A stretch of 64,000 nt of DNA from Pseudovibrio sp. M1P-2-3. GTDB taxonomy: Bacteria > Pseudomonadota > Alphaproteobacteria > Rhizobiales > Stappiaceae. The DNA lies in contig NZ_JARRCW010000001.1 in the NCBI RefSeq assembly GCF_031501865.1, positions 1 to 64,000 of the forward strand, read 5' to 3'. The position numbers and the translations under genes are program-made. The notes beneath the pieces are model-generated. The model did no database searches. It had not been told where the DNA came from and saw only the letters and a program-made list of their open reading frames with translations. How positions within the stretch are numbered: position 1 is the first letter of the stretch; every line of letters begins with the position of its first letter. Positions 12,247 to 20,669 of the stretch are shown here, piece by piece.

Positions 12247-12549
12247 GTGCTGAGTCGAAGAGGCTGCTGCGGAGGTCGGGTCGGTCGCGTCATAGGCGGA
12301 ATAAACACAAAGCTGTACGACGTTGGTGATGGAGCAGGCCGTCCGCTCACGCTTTATCTGACAACCGTGCAAACTAGTGATTGCAGGGGAGCAGAAGCGA
12401 TTCTGCTAGATTTACCTGTTGCTAAGGTCCAGACCTCAAGTCGTGGCTATGACAGTAACAGGATTAAAAAACTGTTACAGATCAGTATATTGAGTTCTTC
12501 CTCCCTTCGAGGAAAACCCGTAAAAAGAACATCCCTTATTGTTTCATAA
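12247..12549 (+). pseudogene. Remnant of an IS5-type transposase
   Basis: The plus-strand reading contains GRVIGGINTKLYDVGDGAGR, LTLYLTTVQTSD and, further on, a SRGYDSN-like stretch, which match in order the core of IS5-family DDE transposases (the GGxxTKxH, GRPLxxxLTxGQxSD and DKGYD segments). The start and the C-terminal part are missing, and the fragment is about 100 residues instead of a full transposase. No terminal inverted repeats were recognised. It marks a past insertion between the ABC transporter and the pirin gene, inside the region that separates the two halves of the secretion system. Confidence 0.7.
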
Positions 12550-12704
12550 CCTATCAAAAGCGCAGCAAGCCGCATGCTGCAAACCAGCCGTATCATAAAT
12601 GATCTATTTTTTAGATCGTTATAGTGAAAAAACAATATTATTAATCGATGATAATTCTCGGTAGGTTCACTTCAAGTCAAACATCACGAATGAGGGAAGT
12701 GGTT

Positions 12705-13397
12705 ATGAACACGAGTGAAATTCGCATTATTCATCGGGAAGATCTACCCTTGGGCGGCTTTGCCGGAATCGTTGAAACAAGAATGGTCATGAACCCGAAC
12801 CTTTGGGCTTCCGCGAAAAATAGAACCGATATCAGTCATGGGCTTGGTGATTTCATCTATCTTGCAAACGGATATTTTAAAGCAGATGATGGCGCGCCCA
12901 TGCATCCACATGCCGATGTGGACATTGTGAGCTTTATTCCCAAAGGCGCAGTGGGGCATGAGGGGTCCATGGGGCACGGGACAACAATCACCGGCCCCGG
13001 CATTCAGGTCCAGCGGGCTGGAACAGGTATCGAGCACGCGGAATTTAGCCTGAACGGTGAGCCCGCAGACCTTGTCCAGATGTGGTTTAACCCACCAAAG
13101 AAAGGCCTTACACCAGCCTATCAGGATTTCAAACTTGATAAGAACAAGTTGACCACGGTCTTAGGTGGTAACAGCTCAGAAACATTCGATAATACAATGA
13201 CTTGTAAAGTCGGATACTTGAGCGAAAATGAAATTCTTAGGCTAGAGAACCCTTTCATTGTGTTGATCACAGAAGGAACAGCACGCGCCAACGGCCAAAA
13301 CGTTAAAGCTGGCGACTTGATCGAAGGAGAGGCTTTGGAAATCTCCTCTCAAGATGGCTTTGGCTTGGTTGTCATCCAGTTCACTGCAAATTCCTAA
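12705..13397 (+). CDS. Pirin family protein (cupin)
   Basis: From the ATG at 12705, preceded by GAGGGAAG, the 230-residue protein is a two-cupin pirin. The metal-binding motif is visible as MHPHADVDIVSF followed by the GHEGSMGHG and QRAGTGIEHAEF segments, giving the His/His/His/Glu set of pirins. Pirins are iron-binding proteins with quercetinase or regulatory roles; the substrate here is unknown. It is followed after 24 bases by an NADPH-dependent FMN reductase, so the two form a likely oxidative-stress or quinone-related operon. An upstream in-frame ATG at 12648 is less likely. Confidence 0.9.
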   Translation: MNTSEIRIIHREDLPLGGFAGIVETRMVMNPNLWASAKNRTDISHGLGDFIYLANGYFKADDGAPMHPHADVDIVSFIPKGAVGHEGSMGHGTTITGPGIQVQRAGTGIEHAEFSLNGEPADLVQMWFNPPKKGLTPAYQDFKLDKNKLTTVLGGNSSETFDNTMTCKVGYLSENEILRLENPFIVLITEGTARANGQNVKAGDLIEGEALEISSQDGFGLVVIQFTANS

Positions 13398-13421
13398 GAA
13401 TTAATATCGCGGAGAAGACCC

Positions 13422-13955
13422 ATGAAAATCGTCGCATTTGGCGCTAGCAACAGCACAACGTCCATTAATAAAGCACTGGCAACCTATGCAGCCTCTTTAG
13501 TAGAAGGCGCACAAACTGAGGTTCTCGATCTCAATGACTTTGAACTTCCAATTTTTAGTGAAGACAGAGAAAAAGAACTGGGGCAGCCAGAGCTTGCCAA
13601 AGCTTTCCTAGGGAAAATCAAAGAGGCAGATGCTGTCGTCGTTTCCTTTGCAGAACACAATGGCTCTTATTCCGCTGCCTATAAAAACTTGTTTGACTGG
13701 GTCTCTCGCATCGATCAGAGGGTTTTCCAAGATAAGCCTAGTGTTTATCTGTCCACGTCCCCAGGCCCCGGCGGCGCCTCCAGTGTGTTGCAAGCTGCAA
13801 CCGGCTCTGCTCCCTTTTTCGGTGTGGACTTGAAAGGGAGCCTGTCCATACCAAGTTTCTACGACAACTTTGATATGGAAGCTGGAAATTTGCGCAATGA
13901 AGATTTGAAGAAGCAACTCCTCACTGTTGTTCAAAAATTTTATGTAAGCAAATAA
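13422..13955 (+). CDS. NADPH-dependent FMN reductase family protein
   Basis: The 177-residue protein is a flavodoxin-like FMN reductase. It starts with the phosphate-binding strand-loop MKIVAFGASNSTTSINKALA and carries the FMN-loop text AEHNGSYSAAYKNLFDWVSR (the usual PEYNxSxPxxLKNxxDW motif with changes) and TSPGPGGASSVL. It probably reduces FMN or quinones with NAD(P)H. It follows the pirin gene in the same direction with a good spacing (GGAGAAG before the ATG) and is convergent with the HlyD gene. Confidence 0.88.
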   Translation: MKIVAFGASNSTTSINKALATYAASLVEGAQTEVLDLNDFELPIFSEDREKELGQPELAKAFLGKIKEADAVVVSFAEHNGSYSAAYKNLFDWVSRIDQRVFQDKPSVYLSTSPGPGGASSVLQAATGSAPFFGVDLKGSLSIPSFYDNFDMEAGNLRNEDLKKQLLTVVQKFYVSK

Positions 13956-14054
13956 ATCCAAAACATATTTGAGCAGCTCGAGTGGAAGATAGGAACTCAC
14001 TTGAGCTGTCCCAGAATTATTAGGAGCGAACACTTTTCAGTATGGGTCCTGACT

Positions 14055-15359
14055 CTAGCGTTCCCGTAGTGCCTGATCTTTTGCTGTGATGATCGGTTCC
14101 AGAAGATAAGAGAGAATGGATTTTTCACCTGTCAGGATATCGACCTGCCCCATCATGCCCGGCATGAGTGGGTACCTTTTGCCATTCAGCTCGATATAGG
14201 AATCTTTGGATTGAATGATCACGGAGTAATAGGTTTCTCCGGTTTCCTCGTCCTGATGCGCGTCTGCTGAAACGTGGGCTACCTGCCCGTCCAGACCACC
14301 ATAAGTGGCAAAGTCGTAGGCAGAAATTTTGATGACAGCTGGCTGGCCGGAACGAATGAAAGCGATATCCTTGGGGTTTAATTCGGCTTCGAACAACAAG
14401 CTCTCCCCGTTGGGAACAATATCCATAACTTCTGTGCCAGCGGTTACAAAAGCTCCACCTGTATTGACTTCAATTTTATTAACGACACCGTCGACAGGTG
14501 AAAATGTATCGGTTTGAGCAAGCTTCCGGCGGGCCGCCCGAATACTCTCAGTTATAACAGACAGTTCTGCGATACGCTCGGTCAGTTCATTCAAGATATC
14601 TTCGTGTTCTTGCGTTTTAATTTCTTCTTTTTGCGATTCCAGTTCGGCCTGTTCAGAAGCAAGCCGGAAGAGGCTTTCCGTACCCGTAGCCTTTTGGCGT
14701 TTAAGGTCGGCAACTTCTCTTTGAACGCGCAGAAGATCGGTGCGCGGGGCTATTTGTCTCCTCACCAAAGGCTCCAGCATTTTGATTTCCTCTTGAGCGA
14801 TGCTGAGGCTCTCATCCAGACCGACAAGGTTTAACTCTACCTCCTGCCGTTCACTTTGGGATTGTATTTGCCTTTGGTCTATGGTTTGAAGCTGCCGTTT
14901 TATGGTTGCCTGTTTGCTTCTAAATAGCCGAAGTTCATTCTGGCATATTTGTGAGGCCATTTGTGTGATGTCCTTAGGGCATTGAAAGTTGCTCTCAGCA
15001 ACATTTCCAGATGCCTCTAAACGCAAGCGGGCAATTTGGGCGCGTAATGCGCGGCTTCTTGCTGTCAGCTCGCCAAGGGCGGCTGAATTATGTGTATCAT
15101 CAAGGCGAAAAAGAAGGTCCCCTTTCTTCACGCTCTGCCCGATTTTTACGAAGATTTCCGCAATATTCCCTGTTTCTGAGGCTTGTATGATTTGTGTCCT
15201 ACCAGCAGGGATTACCTTTCCCTCGCCGCGGGTTACCTCATCCAGTTTTGCATAGGCGCTCCACGTTACCCCTATAACTAAAAGGCTGATGATTATGAGG
15301 ATCAAACTGCCCGCCAAAATGGGTGGTTTGTCTTGCCGGTCATTTTCCAAGGTAATCAT
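14055..15359 (-). CDS. Type I secretion membrane fusion protein (HlyD/LapC family)
   Basis: The 434-residue periplasmic adaptor links the ABC transporter to the TolC channel. One N-terminal membrane helix (about 15-37) is followed by a lipoyl/biotinyl half motif (GRTQIIQASETGNIAEIFVK), a long coiled coil (about 90-290) and the second lipoyl half with the C-terminal barrel (FSPVDGVVNKIEVNTGG, PMMGQVDI-like text GMMGQVDILTG). This is the HlyD/LapC type. It is encoded on the opposite strand from its partners, behind the PilJ-like gene (138-base gap), and the pirin pair plus an IS remnant lie between the halves. Confidence 0.92.
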   Translation of the reverse strand: MITLENDRQDKPPILAGSLILIIISLLVIGVTWSAYAKLDEVTRGEGKVIPAGRTQIIQASETGNIAEIFVKIGQSVKKGDLLFRLDDTHNSAALGELTARSRALRAQIARLRLEASGNVAESNFQCPKDITQMASQICQNELRLFRSKQATIKRQLQTIDQRQIQSQSERQEVELNLVGLDESLSIAQEEIKMLEPLVRRQIAPRTDLLRVQREVADLKRQKATGTESLFRLASEQAELESQKEEIKTQEHEDILNELTERIAELSVITESIRAARRKLAQTDTFSPVDGVVNKIEVNTGGAFVTAGTEVMDIVPNGESLLFEAELNPKDIAFIRSGQPAVIKISAYDFATYGGLDGQVAHVSADAHQDEETGETYYSVIIQSKDSYIELNGKRYPLMPGMMGQVDILTGEKSILSYLLEPIITAKDQALRER

Positions 15360-15496
15360 GTTTGCTACATCGGTGGTTTTGAATGGTGTCAGCTTTAGCC
15401 TAAGGGAACCAAGTTGATGTAAGGTGCGTATCTAGCCCAAAAGTTTGGGGAGTTTTTAAGGGTTTCTTCACCAAAGGCAAAGGCTCAAGCCTTTCG

Positions 15497-16213
15497 CTAT
15501 TTTACCTGCAAATGTTGTAGAATGTGCGCGGAGTTTTCGGTAATTGAATCCGATATCCCCTTCATTTCTTCTGTGAGCTTCCCAAACTCGCTTCCATATT
15601 TGCCTGCTCTATGAGCCGAAATTCGAGCATTAAGAGCAACCATACGGGAATAGTTTGAAGCCTTTTGTATTTTGGAAATAGCGTGTGCCAGCTTTTCCTT
15701 TTCTTTTTGGGCTTCATGCTGGTTCTGTCCCATGAAGTCCTGAATCTCCTTTTCCAAAGCAATCACAACAGCTTGAAGTTCTTCCAGAACCTCAGAAAGA
15801 ATAAAGCTTGTAAAGTGTTCTAGCTCCTGCGGCTCGGGCACTTCGTCTTTTCTCAAGATCTCCAGAATGTCTCGGGTTTGCTGCATAAATTCATCAATGA
15901 CCTGAATGCTGCATCGCTTGCCATACAGCGTCTCTTTAACCCGTCCGACGACCATTGCAGGCAGGTTCCGGCTTTTGTCGCCGTGCAGTAACAACTCATG
16001 GGCCTCTTGGAAGTCTTGTAGGGCCTTGTCCAAGGAGGTCAGCAGGTCTGTTTCCGGATCGGCTTTACTGCTTGTTTTTAGAAGATAGTTCAAGAGTAAC
16101 AGGCCAATGCGCTGTGACAGCATCCGCTGCCGTCCCATCGTTCCAAGAAGGCTGGTTAACTCTCTATCATCCGTATGGTTTGAAATAAGGGTTTCTATCA
16201 TGAATAGGATCAC
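15497..16213 (-). CDS. Soluble PilJ-domain, chemoreceptor-like protein
   Basis: This 238-residue protein has no obvious signal peptide or membrane helix. Near the N terminus MGRQRMLSQRI (residues 26-36) is the hallmark of the PilJ-type sensory domain of type IV pilus chemoreceptors and nitrate sensors. The C-terminal part is a coiled coil ending with VALNARISAHRAG (from about 192) and EFGKLTEEMKGIS, which resembles the ALNAxIEAARAG segment of methyl-accepting proteins, but the long signalling hairpin is missing. It is the first gene before the HlyD-type gene on the same strand, so a role in sensing or controlling secretion or attachment is a reasonable inference. No function has been shown by the sequence alone. 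Confidence 0.75.
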   Translation of the reverse strand: MILFMIETLISNHTDDRELTSLLGTMGRQRMLSQRIGLLLLNYLLKTSSKADPETDLLTSLDKALQDFQEAHELLLHGDKSRNLPAMVVGRVKETLYGKRCSIQVIDEFMQQTRDILEILRKDEVPEPQELEHFTSFILSEVLEELQAVVIALEKEIQDFMGQNQHEAQKEKEKLAHAISKIQKASNYSRMVALNARISAHRAGKYGSEFGKLTEEMKGISDSITENSAHILQHLQVK

Positions 16214-16289
16214 CTTTGCAGTATGCTATACTTAAGTTTGACCTTATAGCTCGTTTGCATGATGATTTATTTTAATATAAATTTTAGGT

Positions 16290-16302
16290 TATACTTATAA
16301 TT
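16290..16302 (+). promoter_or_regulatory. Shared 13-base motif TATACTTATAATT, copy 2
   Basis: This copy is identical to the 13 bases at 8128-8140. It lies 77 bases upstream of the PilJ-like gene (minus strand) in an AT-rich spacer that also contains the related string CTATACTTAAG near 16225. It may be a common operator for the two secretion operons. Confidence 0.35.
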
Positions 16303-16493
16303 GCTTGGGCAAATTTACATCATTTTGCGAATTTAATGCCCAAGTTAGAGGCTTCAAGTAACTATTGTGGGCATGTAGCTTATATTATCTTTTGGTATAC
16401 TGTGAACCATGCCGCTTTTGGCAAAAAATATAGGGGTGCCAGTCGCAATCCGCCCCTTTTCCCAAGCCTCTCTTTGTAATAGCGTAGAGGGGT

Positions 16494-17135
16494 TCAGAGC
16501 TGAGTGAAGAATTTTAATCTTGCTTTGTGGGCTTCGGCAATATGCTGACGGGCTGCTTTGTCGGCGCGCTCACAATCTCGCTTGCTGATGGCATCAACAA
16601 TCTCCGCGTGCTCTTCGATGGCGTGGCGTCTGCGGTCGTCATCGGTCAAGGTTGTGCCTGCCAGCAGCAACAGGGAGAGGCGCATATGATCGATTTGCTC
16701 AACAAGATAGCGGTTATGGGAGGCAAGATAGAAGCGGCGGTGGAATTCACGGTTGGTCTTGATGAGCTTTTCCGCATCGGCCAGATTCGCCCGGTCCTCT
16801 TCCACCAGTTCCTGCAGGATTTCAATTTCTGCGTTTGACGCGTGCTGCGCGGCAAGGCGTCCGGCGGTACCTTCCAGCACTTCGCGCAGGAAGTAGAGTT
16901 CGCTGATCTGGTTATGGTCAAGGGAAGGGATCACCATACCGCGGTTGGGCTCGTGAATGGCAAGCCCTTGCGCTTCCAGACGCTTTAGACCTTCACGGAT
17001 AGGCGTGCGGCTGACGCCGAATTTTTCAGCCAGTTCAGCTTCACGAAGGCGGTTGCCCGGTTTCAGCTCACGTGTCTCGATGGCTTTAATCAGGAGGCGG
17101 TAAATCTCCGCGCCATTGGGGGATGTTAATGTCAC
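16494..17135 (-). CDS. GntR family transcriptional regulator (FCD type)
   Basis: The 213-residue protein has the GntR winged helix at residues 8-75 (LREAELAEKFGVSRTPIREG) and a C-terminal FCD domain with the metal/ligand-type residues HRRFYLASHNRYL and the closing EEHAEIVDAISKRD...ADKAARQHIAEA. Length and layout are standard for FCD regulators of sugar-acid and organic-acid metabolism. It lies just downstream of gnd on the same strand, 107 bases away, which suggests but does not prove that it controls sugar-acid catabolism. Confidence 0.88.
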   Translation of the reverse strand: MTLTSPNGAEIYRLLIKAIETRELKPGNRLREAELAEKFGVSRTPIREGLKRLEAQGLAIHEPNRGMVIPSLDHNQISELYFLREVLEGTAGRLAAQHASNAEIEILQELVEEDRANLADAEKLIKTNREFHRRFYLASHNRYLVEQIDHMRLSLLLLAGTTLTDDDRRRHAIEEHAEIVDAISKRDCERADKAARQHIAEAHKARLKFFTQL

Positions 17136-17242
17136 GTGAGGTCCTAAACTGTGAGCGTGTGTTGGTTACAATCTTGTTATCTTAAGTTCTTGGAAATGGG
17201 GCTGCAAGTGTGCAGCCCCAAAATATCATTTCAAGCAGGTGG

Positions 17243-18670
17243 TTAGGCCCCGCCTGCAGGCCAAGGGCCGTGGAAGCCAGAGCCTTCCTTGTCCGTTCTT
17301 TCAAAACCATGCTGGCCAAAGAAATCGCGCTGGCCTTGGATGACATAGGCAGCAGTTCTTTTCTGCCTAGACAAATCGAAAGAGCCAAGAGCGGAGGAAA
17401 GCGCTGGAACAGGAATGCCGCTTAAAATAGCCTTTGCGAGCATCTCACGCAGATATGGCACCGCCTCTTTCATGCGTGCAGCAATGCTCGGGGCCAGATA
17501 AAGCGACTTCAGCTCTGGGTTTTCATCGTATGCGCTGGCAATCTCATCGAGGAAACGGGAGCGAATGATACAGCCTTCGCGCCAGATGCGGGCGATGTCT
17601 CCCAGTGGCAGGCTCCAGCCGTATTCTTTGGAACCGGCAGTTAGCACATCAAAACCTTCCGCATAGGCGGCGATTTTACCGGCGATCATGGCGTTCTCGC
17701 AGGCCTTGATGCCCGTCTGCTTTTCTTCCCAAGTGAGCGGTTTGTCGGTTGCAGGGTAAACCTTGGCGATCTCCTGACGCAAAGCCCGCTGCGATGAAAT
17801 GCACCGGGCGGCAACGGCTGCGTCAATGCCCGTGGCGGGAACGCCAAGCATATGGGCTTCAACAGCCGACCAGCGGCCAGTGCCCTTTTGACCAGCAGTG
17901 TCCAGAATAACATCCAGAATTGGCTTACCGCTCTCTTCGTCCACCACGCCCATAACATTTGCCGTAATCTCAACGAGGTAGGAGGCGAGGGGGCCTTCAT
18001 TCCACTTGGCAAAGACCTCCGCCTGCTCCTTGATGGACAGACCAAGGGTTTTACTCAGAACCTCATGGATTTCGGCGATCATCTGCATGTCGGCGTATTC
18101 AATGCCGTTGTGCAGTGTTTTAACAAAGTGGCCAGCCCCTTCCGGTCCCATCAAGGCACAGCAAGGCTCGCCGTTATGCTTTGCAGCAATGGCCTTGAGA
18201 ATGGGTTCAATGCGTGCGTATGCTTCTGGTGAGGCACCGACCATAATGGAAGGGCCGTGGCGGGCGCCTTCTGCGCCGCCCGAAACGCCCATGCCAACAA
18301 ATGTGAAGGGAGTGTCCGCCAGCTCTTGATAGCGGCGGTTGGTGTCGTGGAACGAGCTGTTTCCCGCATCAATCATGAAATCGCCTTCCCCCAGCCAAGG
18401 GGTAAGCGCTGCAATTTGCTGGTCGACCGGGTCACCGGCTGGGATCATCATGATAATCGGGCGTGGGGCCTTAATGGCCGCTGTCAGCTCTTCCAGCGAG
18501 TAGCAAGGGATGAACTGGTCCCGCAAGTGGGCCGCATTCTTGATGAGTGCGTCGGTCTGGTCTGGAGTCCGGTTAAAAACAGCAACCTTGTAGCCGTTAT
18601 CGGCGATGTTCAAAGCAAGGTTGGCGCCCATTACGCCAAGTCCAATGAGACCGATATCTGCTTGGGTCAT
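17243..18670 (-). CDS. gnd: 6-phosphogluconate dehydrogenase (decarboxylating, NADP-type)
   Basis: This enzyme oxidises and decarboxylates 6-phosphogluconate to ribulose 5-phosphate in the oxidative pentose phosphate pathway. The 475-residue length is that of the long NADP-dependent form. The Rossmann motif GLGVMGANLALNIADNGY lies at the N terminus with NRTPDQTD following, and the active site GHFVKTLHNGIEYADMQ contains the catalytic lysine and the HNGIE segment. The C-terminal domain ends with RTDKEGSGFHGPW, the usual tail. It is followed by a GntR regulator. Confidence 0.96.
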   Translation of the reverse strand: MTQADIGLIGLGVMGANLALNIADNGYKVAVFNRTPDQTDALIKNAAHLRDQFIPCYSLEELTAAIKAPRPIIMMIPAGDPVDQQIAALTPWLGEGDFMIDAGNSSFHDTNRRYQELADTPFTFVGMGVSGGAEGARHGPSIMVGASPEAYARIEPILKAIAAKHNGEPCCALMGPEGAGHFVKTLHNGIEYADMQMIAEIHEVLSKTLGLSIKEQAEVFAKWNEGPLASYLVEITANVMGVVDEESGKPILDVILDTAGQKGTGRWSAVEAHMLGVPATGIDAAVAARCISSQRALRQEIAKVYPATDKPLTWEEKQTGIKACENAMIAGKIAAYAEGFDVLTAGSKEYGWSLPLGDIARIWREGCIIRSRFLDEIASAYDENPELKSLYLAPSIAARMKEAVPYLREMLAKAILSGIPVPALSSALGSFDLSRQKRTAAYVIQGQRDFFGQHGFERTDKEGSGFHGPWPAGGA

Positions 18671-18859
18671 TTTGCTGTTCTCCGCAGTCTTGTCGTGGTT
18701 ATGTTGGCGCTTCAGGTTTTATGAAAGCACCTTACGCCAATTTGTATGAGCTAGGGGTTGCAATAGGCTAAAAATACATTTGTGCCAAGGGAGGGTAGGC
18801 GAAAACAGCCCATCTTGCGCCCCAGCCCTTCGCCAAAGTTTACAGGATCTAAACGGCTT

Positions 18860-19750
18860 TTAGTGCTGGCACTCAGGACAGTAGAAAGTTGAGCGTCCTG
18901 ACTGGACAATGCGCGCCACTTGGCCCGTGCAGCCCTCTGTTCGGCAGGCTTCGCCTTCTCTGCCGTAGACGGCAAAGCTATGCTGGAAGTATCCCAAAGA
19001 GCCGTCTGCCTGCACATGGTCCTTCAATGTGGATCCGCCTGCGGCAATGGCGTCTTGCAGCACCGCGCGAATATTGGCGACAAGAACTTCCGCTTGCTCC
19101 GCATTGTCAGCCACAGTGGAAGAGGCGCGCTGCGGGTCCAGTTTGGAACGCCATAAAGCCTCGCAAACATAGATATTTCCCAGCCCTGCAATGAGTTGCT
19201 GGTTAAGCAGGCTGGACTTCAGGTTGGACTTTTTGCCAGAGAACAGGGATTGCAGGAACGGGCCGCTCAGCTGGTTTCCAAGGGGCTCAATGCCCATCTT
19301 GGCGAAAAGTGCGTGGGTCTCCAAAGCTTCCCGTGGAATGAGGGTCATGAAGCCGAACCGGCGCGGATCGTTGTAGATCACCTTGGCAGGCGTTCCTTGA
19401 CCCGCTTTCACAGGGGTAAGGTGAAAGACCACATGGTCATGCTGTGGCAGTTTGCTGTGCTCATCCGCGTCATTCACAGGTTTTCCAGAGCTGTCCAGCT
19501 CAATGATACGGAAGGAGCCGGACATACCCAGATGCATCACCAGCACATCACCGCTGCTCAGGTCAACCAGCAGGTACTTGGAGCGGCGCCCCATATTTGT
19601 GACCTGCTTGCCCAGAATGTTTTCTCTGAAGTTTTCAGGGAAGGGAAATCTGAGGTTGGGACGGCGGACTTCAACTTCGCTAAAGGTTGCATTCTCGAAA
19701 TAAGGTGCTAGGCCTGTTTTGACTGTTTCTACTTCTGGTAGCTCTGGCAT
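18860..19750 (-). CDS. mutM: Formamidopyrimidine-DNA glycosylase
   Basis: MutM (Fpg) excises 8-oxoguanine and opened purines. The 296-residue protein starts MPELPEVETV, giving the catalytic Pro2 and Glu3 after Met removal, has LLVDLSSGDVLVMHLGMSG with the conserved lysine just before it, the H2TH domain (QQLIAGLGNIYVCEALW) and a C-terminal zinc finger with two CxxC-like pairs (CRTEGC and CPEC) and QSGRSTFYC. It is divergent from ubiE, as in many alphaproteobacteria. Confidence 0.96.
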   Translation of the reverse strand: MPELPEVETVKTGLAPYFENATFSEVEVRRPNLRFPFPENFRENILGKQVTNMGRRSKYLLVDLSSGDVLVMHLGMSGSFRIIELDSSGKPVNDADEHSKLPQHDHVVFHLTPVKAGQGTPAKVIYNDPRRFGFMTLIPREALETHALFAKMGIEPLGNQLSGPFLQSLFSGKKSNLKSSLLNQQLIAGLGNIYVCEALWRSKLDPQRASSTVADNAEQAEVLVANIRAVLQDAIAAGGSTLKDHVQADGSLGYFQHSFAVYGREGEACRTEGCTGQVARIVQSGRSTFYCPECQH

Positions 19751-19859
19751 GGATTGTCCGGTTAAAAAGTGTGGTAGGTCCTGTGAATAGGCATGGTAAA
19801 GATAGCGCTTTGCTTCAAGCTGTACTATGTTCCGCGGCGAATTGGAGTGATTTTTTGAT

Positions 19860-20663
19860 ATGACACCTGAAACCTCCCCGAACCAGCGCGGATCTGTAAC
19901 TGATCCTGCGGAGATGGCAACCAGCTTCGGATTTCAAACTGTTCAAAAAGGGCAGAAGCAGGAGCTGGTGGATGATGTGTTCCACAAGGTTGCCTCGCGC
20001 TATGATTTGATGAACGATCTCATGTCTGGAGGCATGCACCGGCTCTGGAAAGACGCCATGGTCTCCAACCTGAACCCGCCCAAGCGCAAAGAGCGCGAGT
20101 GGAAGCATCTGGATGTGGCCGGAGGGACGGGCGATATTGCAACGCGCGTTGTTCAAAAGTCGGATTATGCTGCGAAATCGACGGTTTGTGACATTAATGG
20201 ATCCATGTTGGGGGTCGGGAAAGACCGCGCCGCAAAAGCCAAACTTGACCAGTCCATTGAGTTCGTACAGGGCAATGCCGAGGATCTGCCTTTTCCGGAT
20301 GGGTATTTTGATGCCTATACAATTGCCTTTGGAATCCGCAATGTTCCGCGCATTCAACGTGCTTTGGAAGAGGCACATCGGGTCTTGAAGCGTGGTGGGC
20401 GTTTCATGTGTCTGGAGTTCTCGCAGGTTGATGTTCCAGCTCTCGATAAAGTCTACGACCTGTTCTCGTTCCATGCCATCCCGCCGATCGGGAAAGCGGT
20501 TACCGGCGATGGGGACCCTTACCAATACCTTGTTGAGTCTATCCGTAAGTTCCCAAATCAGGAGCGGTTCGCTCATATGATTAGGAAAGCCGGATTTGAA
20601 CGCGTGACCTTTCGAAATTATACTGGTGGCATTGCTGCCCTCCATTCCGGTTGGAAGTTTTAA
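19860..20663 (+). CDS. ubiE: Ubiquinone/menaquinone C-methyltransferase UbiE
   Basis: UbiE adds a methyl group to the ring of ubiquinone (or menaquinone) precursors using S-adenosylmethionine. The 267-residue protein carries the family text [20 protein letters not shown] and the cofactor motif [10 protein letters not shown], then [20 protein letters not shown] and [12 protein letters not shown], and the closing [16 protein letters not shown]. Only six bases separate it from ubiB, so the two are co-transcribed. Confidence 0.96.
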   Translation: MTPETSPNQRGSVTDPAEMATSFGFQTVQKGQKQELVDDVFHKVASRYDLMNDLMSGGMHRLWKDAMVSNLNPPKRKEREWKHLDVAGGTGDIATRVVQKSDYAAKSTVCDINGSMLGVGKDRAAKAKLDQSIEFVQGNAEDLPFPDGYFDAYTIAFGIRNVPRIQRALEEAHRVLKRGGRFMCLEFSQVDVPALDKVYDLFSFHAIPPIGKAVTGDGDPYQYLVESIRKFPNQERFAHMIRKAGFERVTFRNYTGGIAALHSGWKF

Positions 20664-20669
20664 AGAGAT

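Noticed and set aside
12447-12635. Short minus-strand open frame at the edge of the IS remnant
   Set aside because: It lies mostly opposite the transposase remnant, has no ribosome site and no recognisable content.
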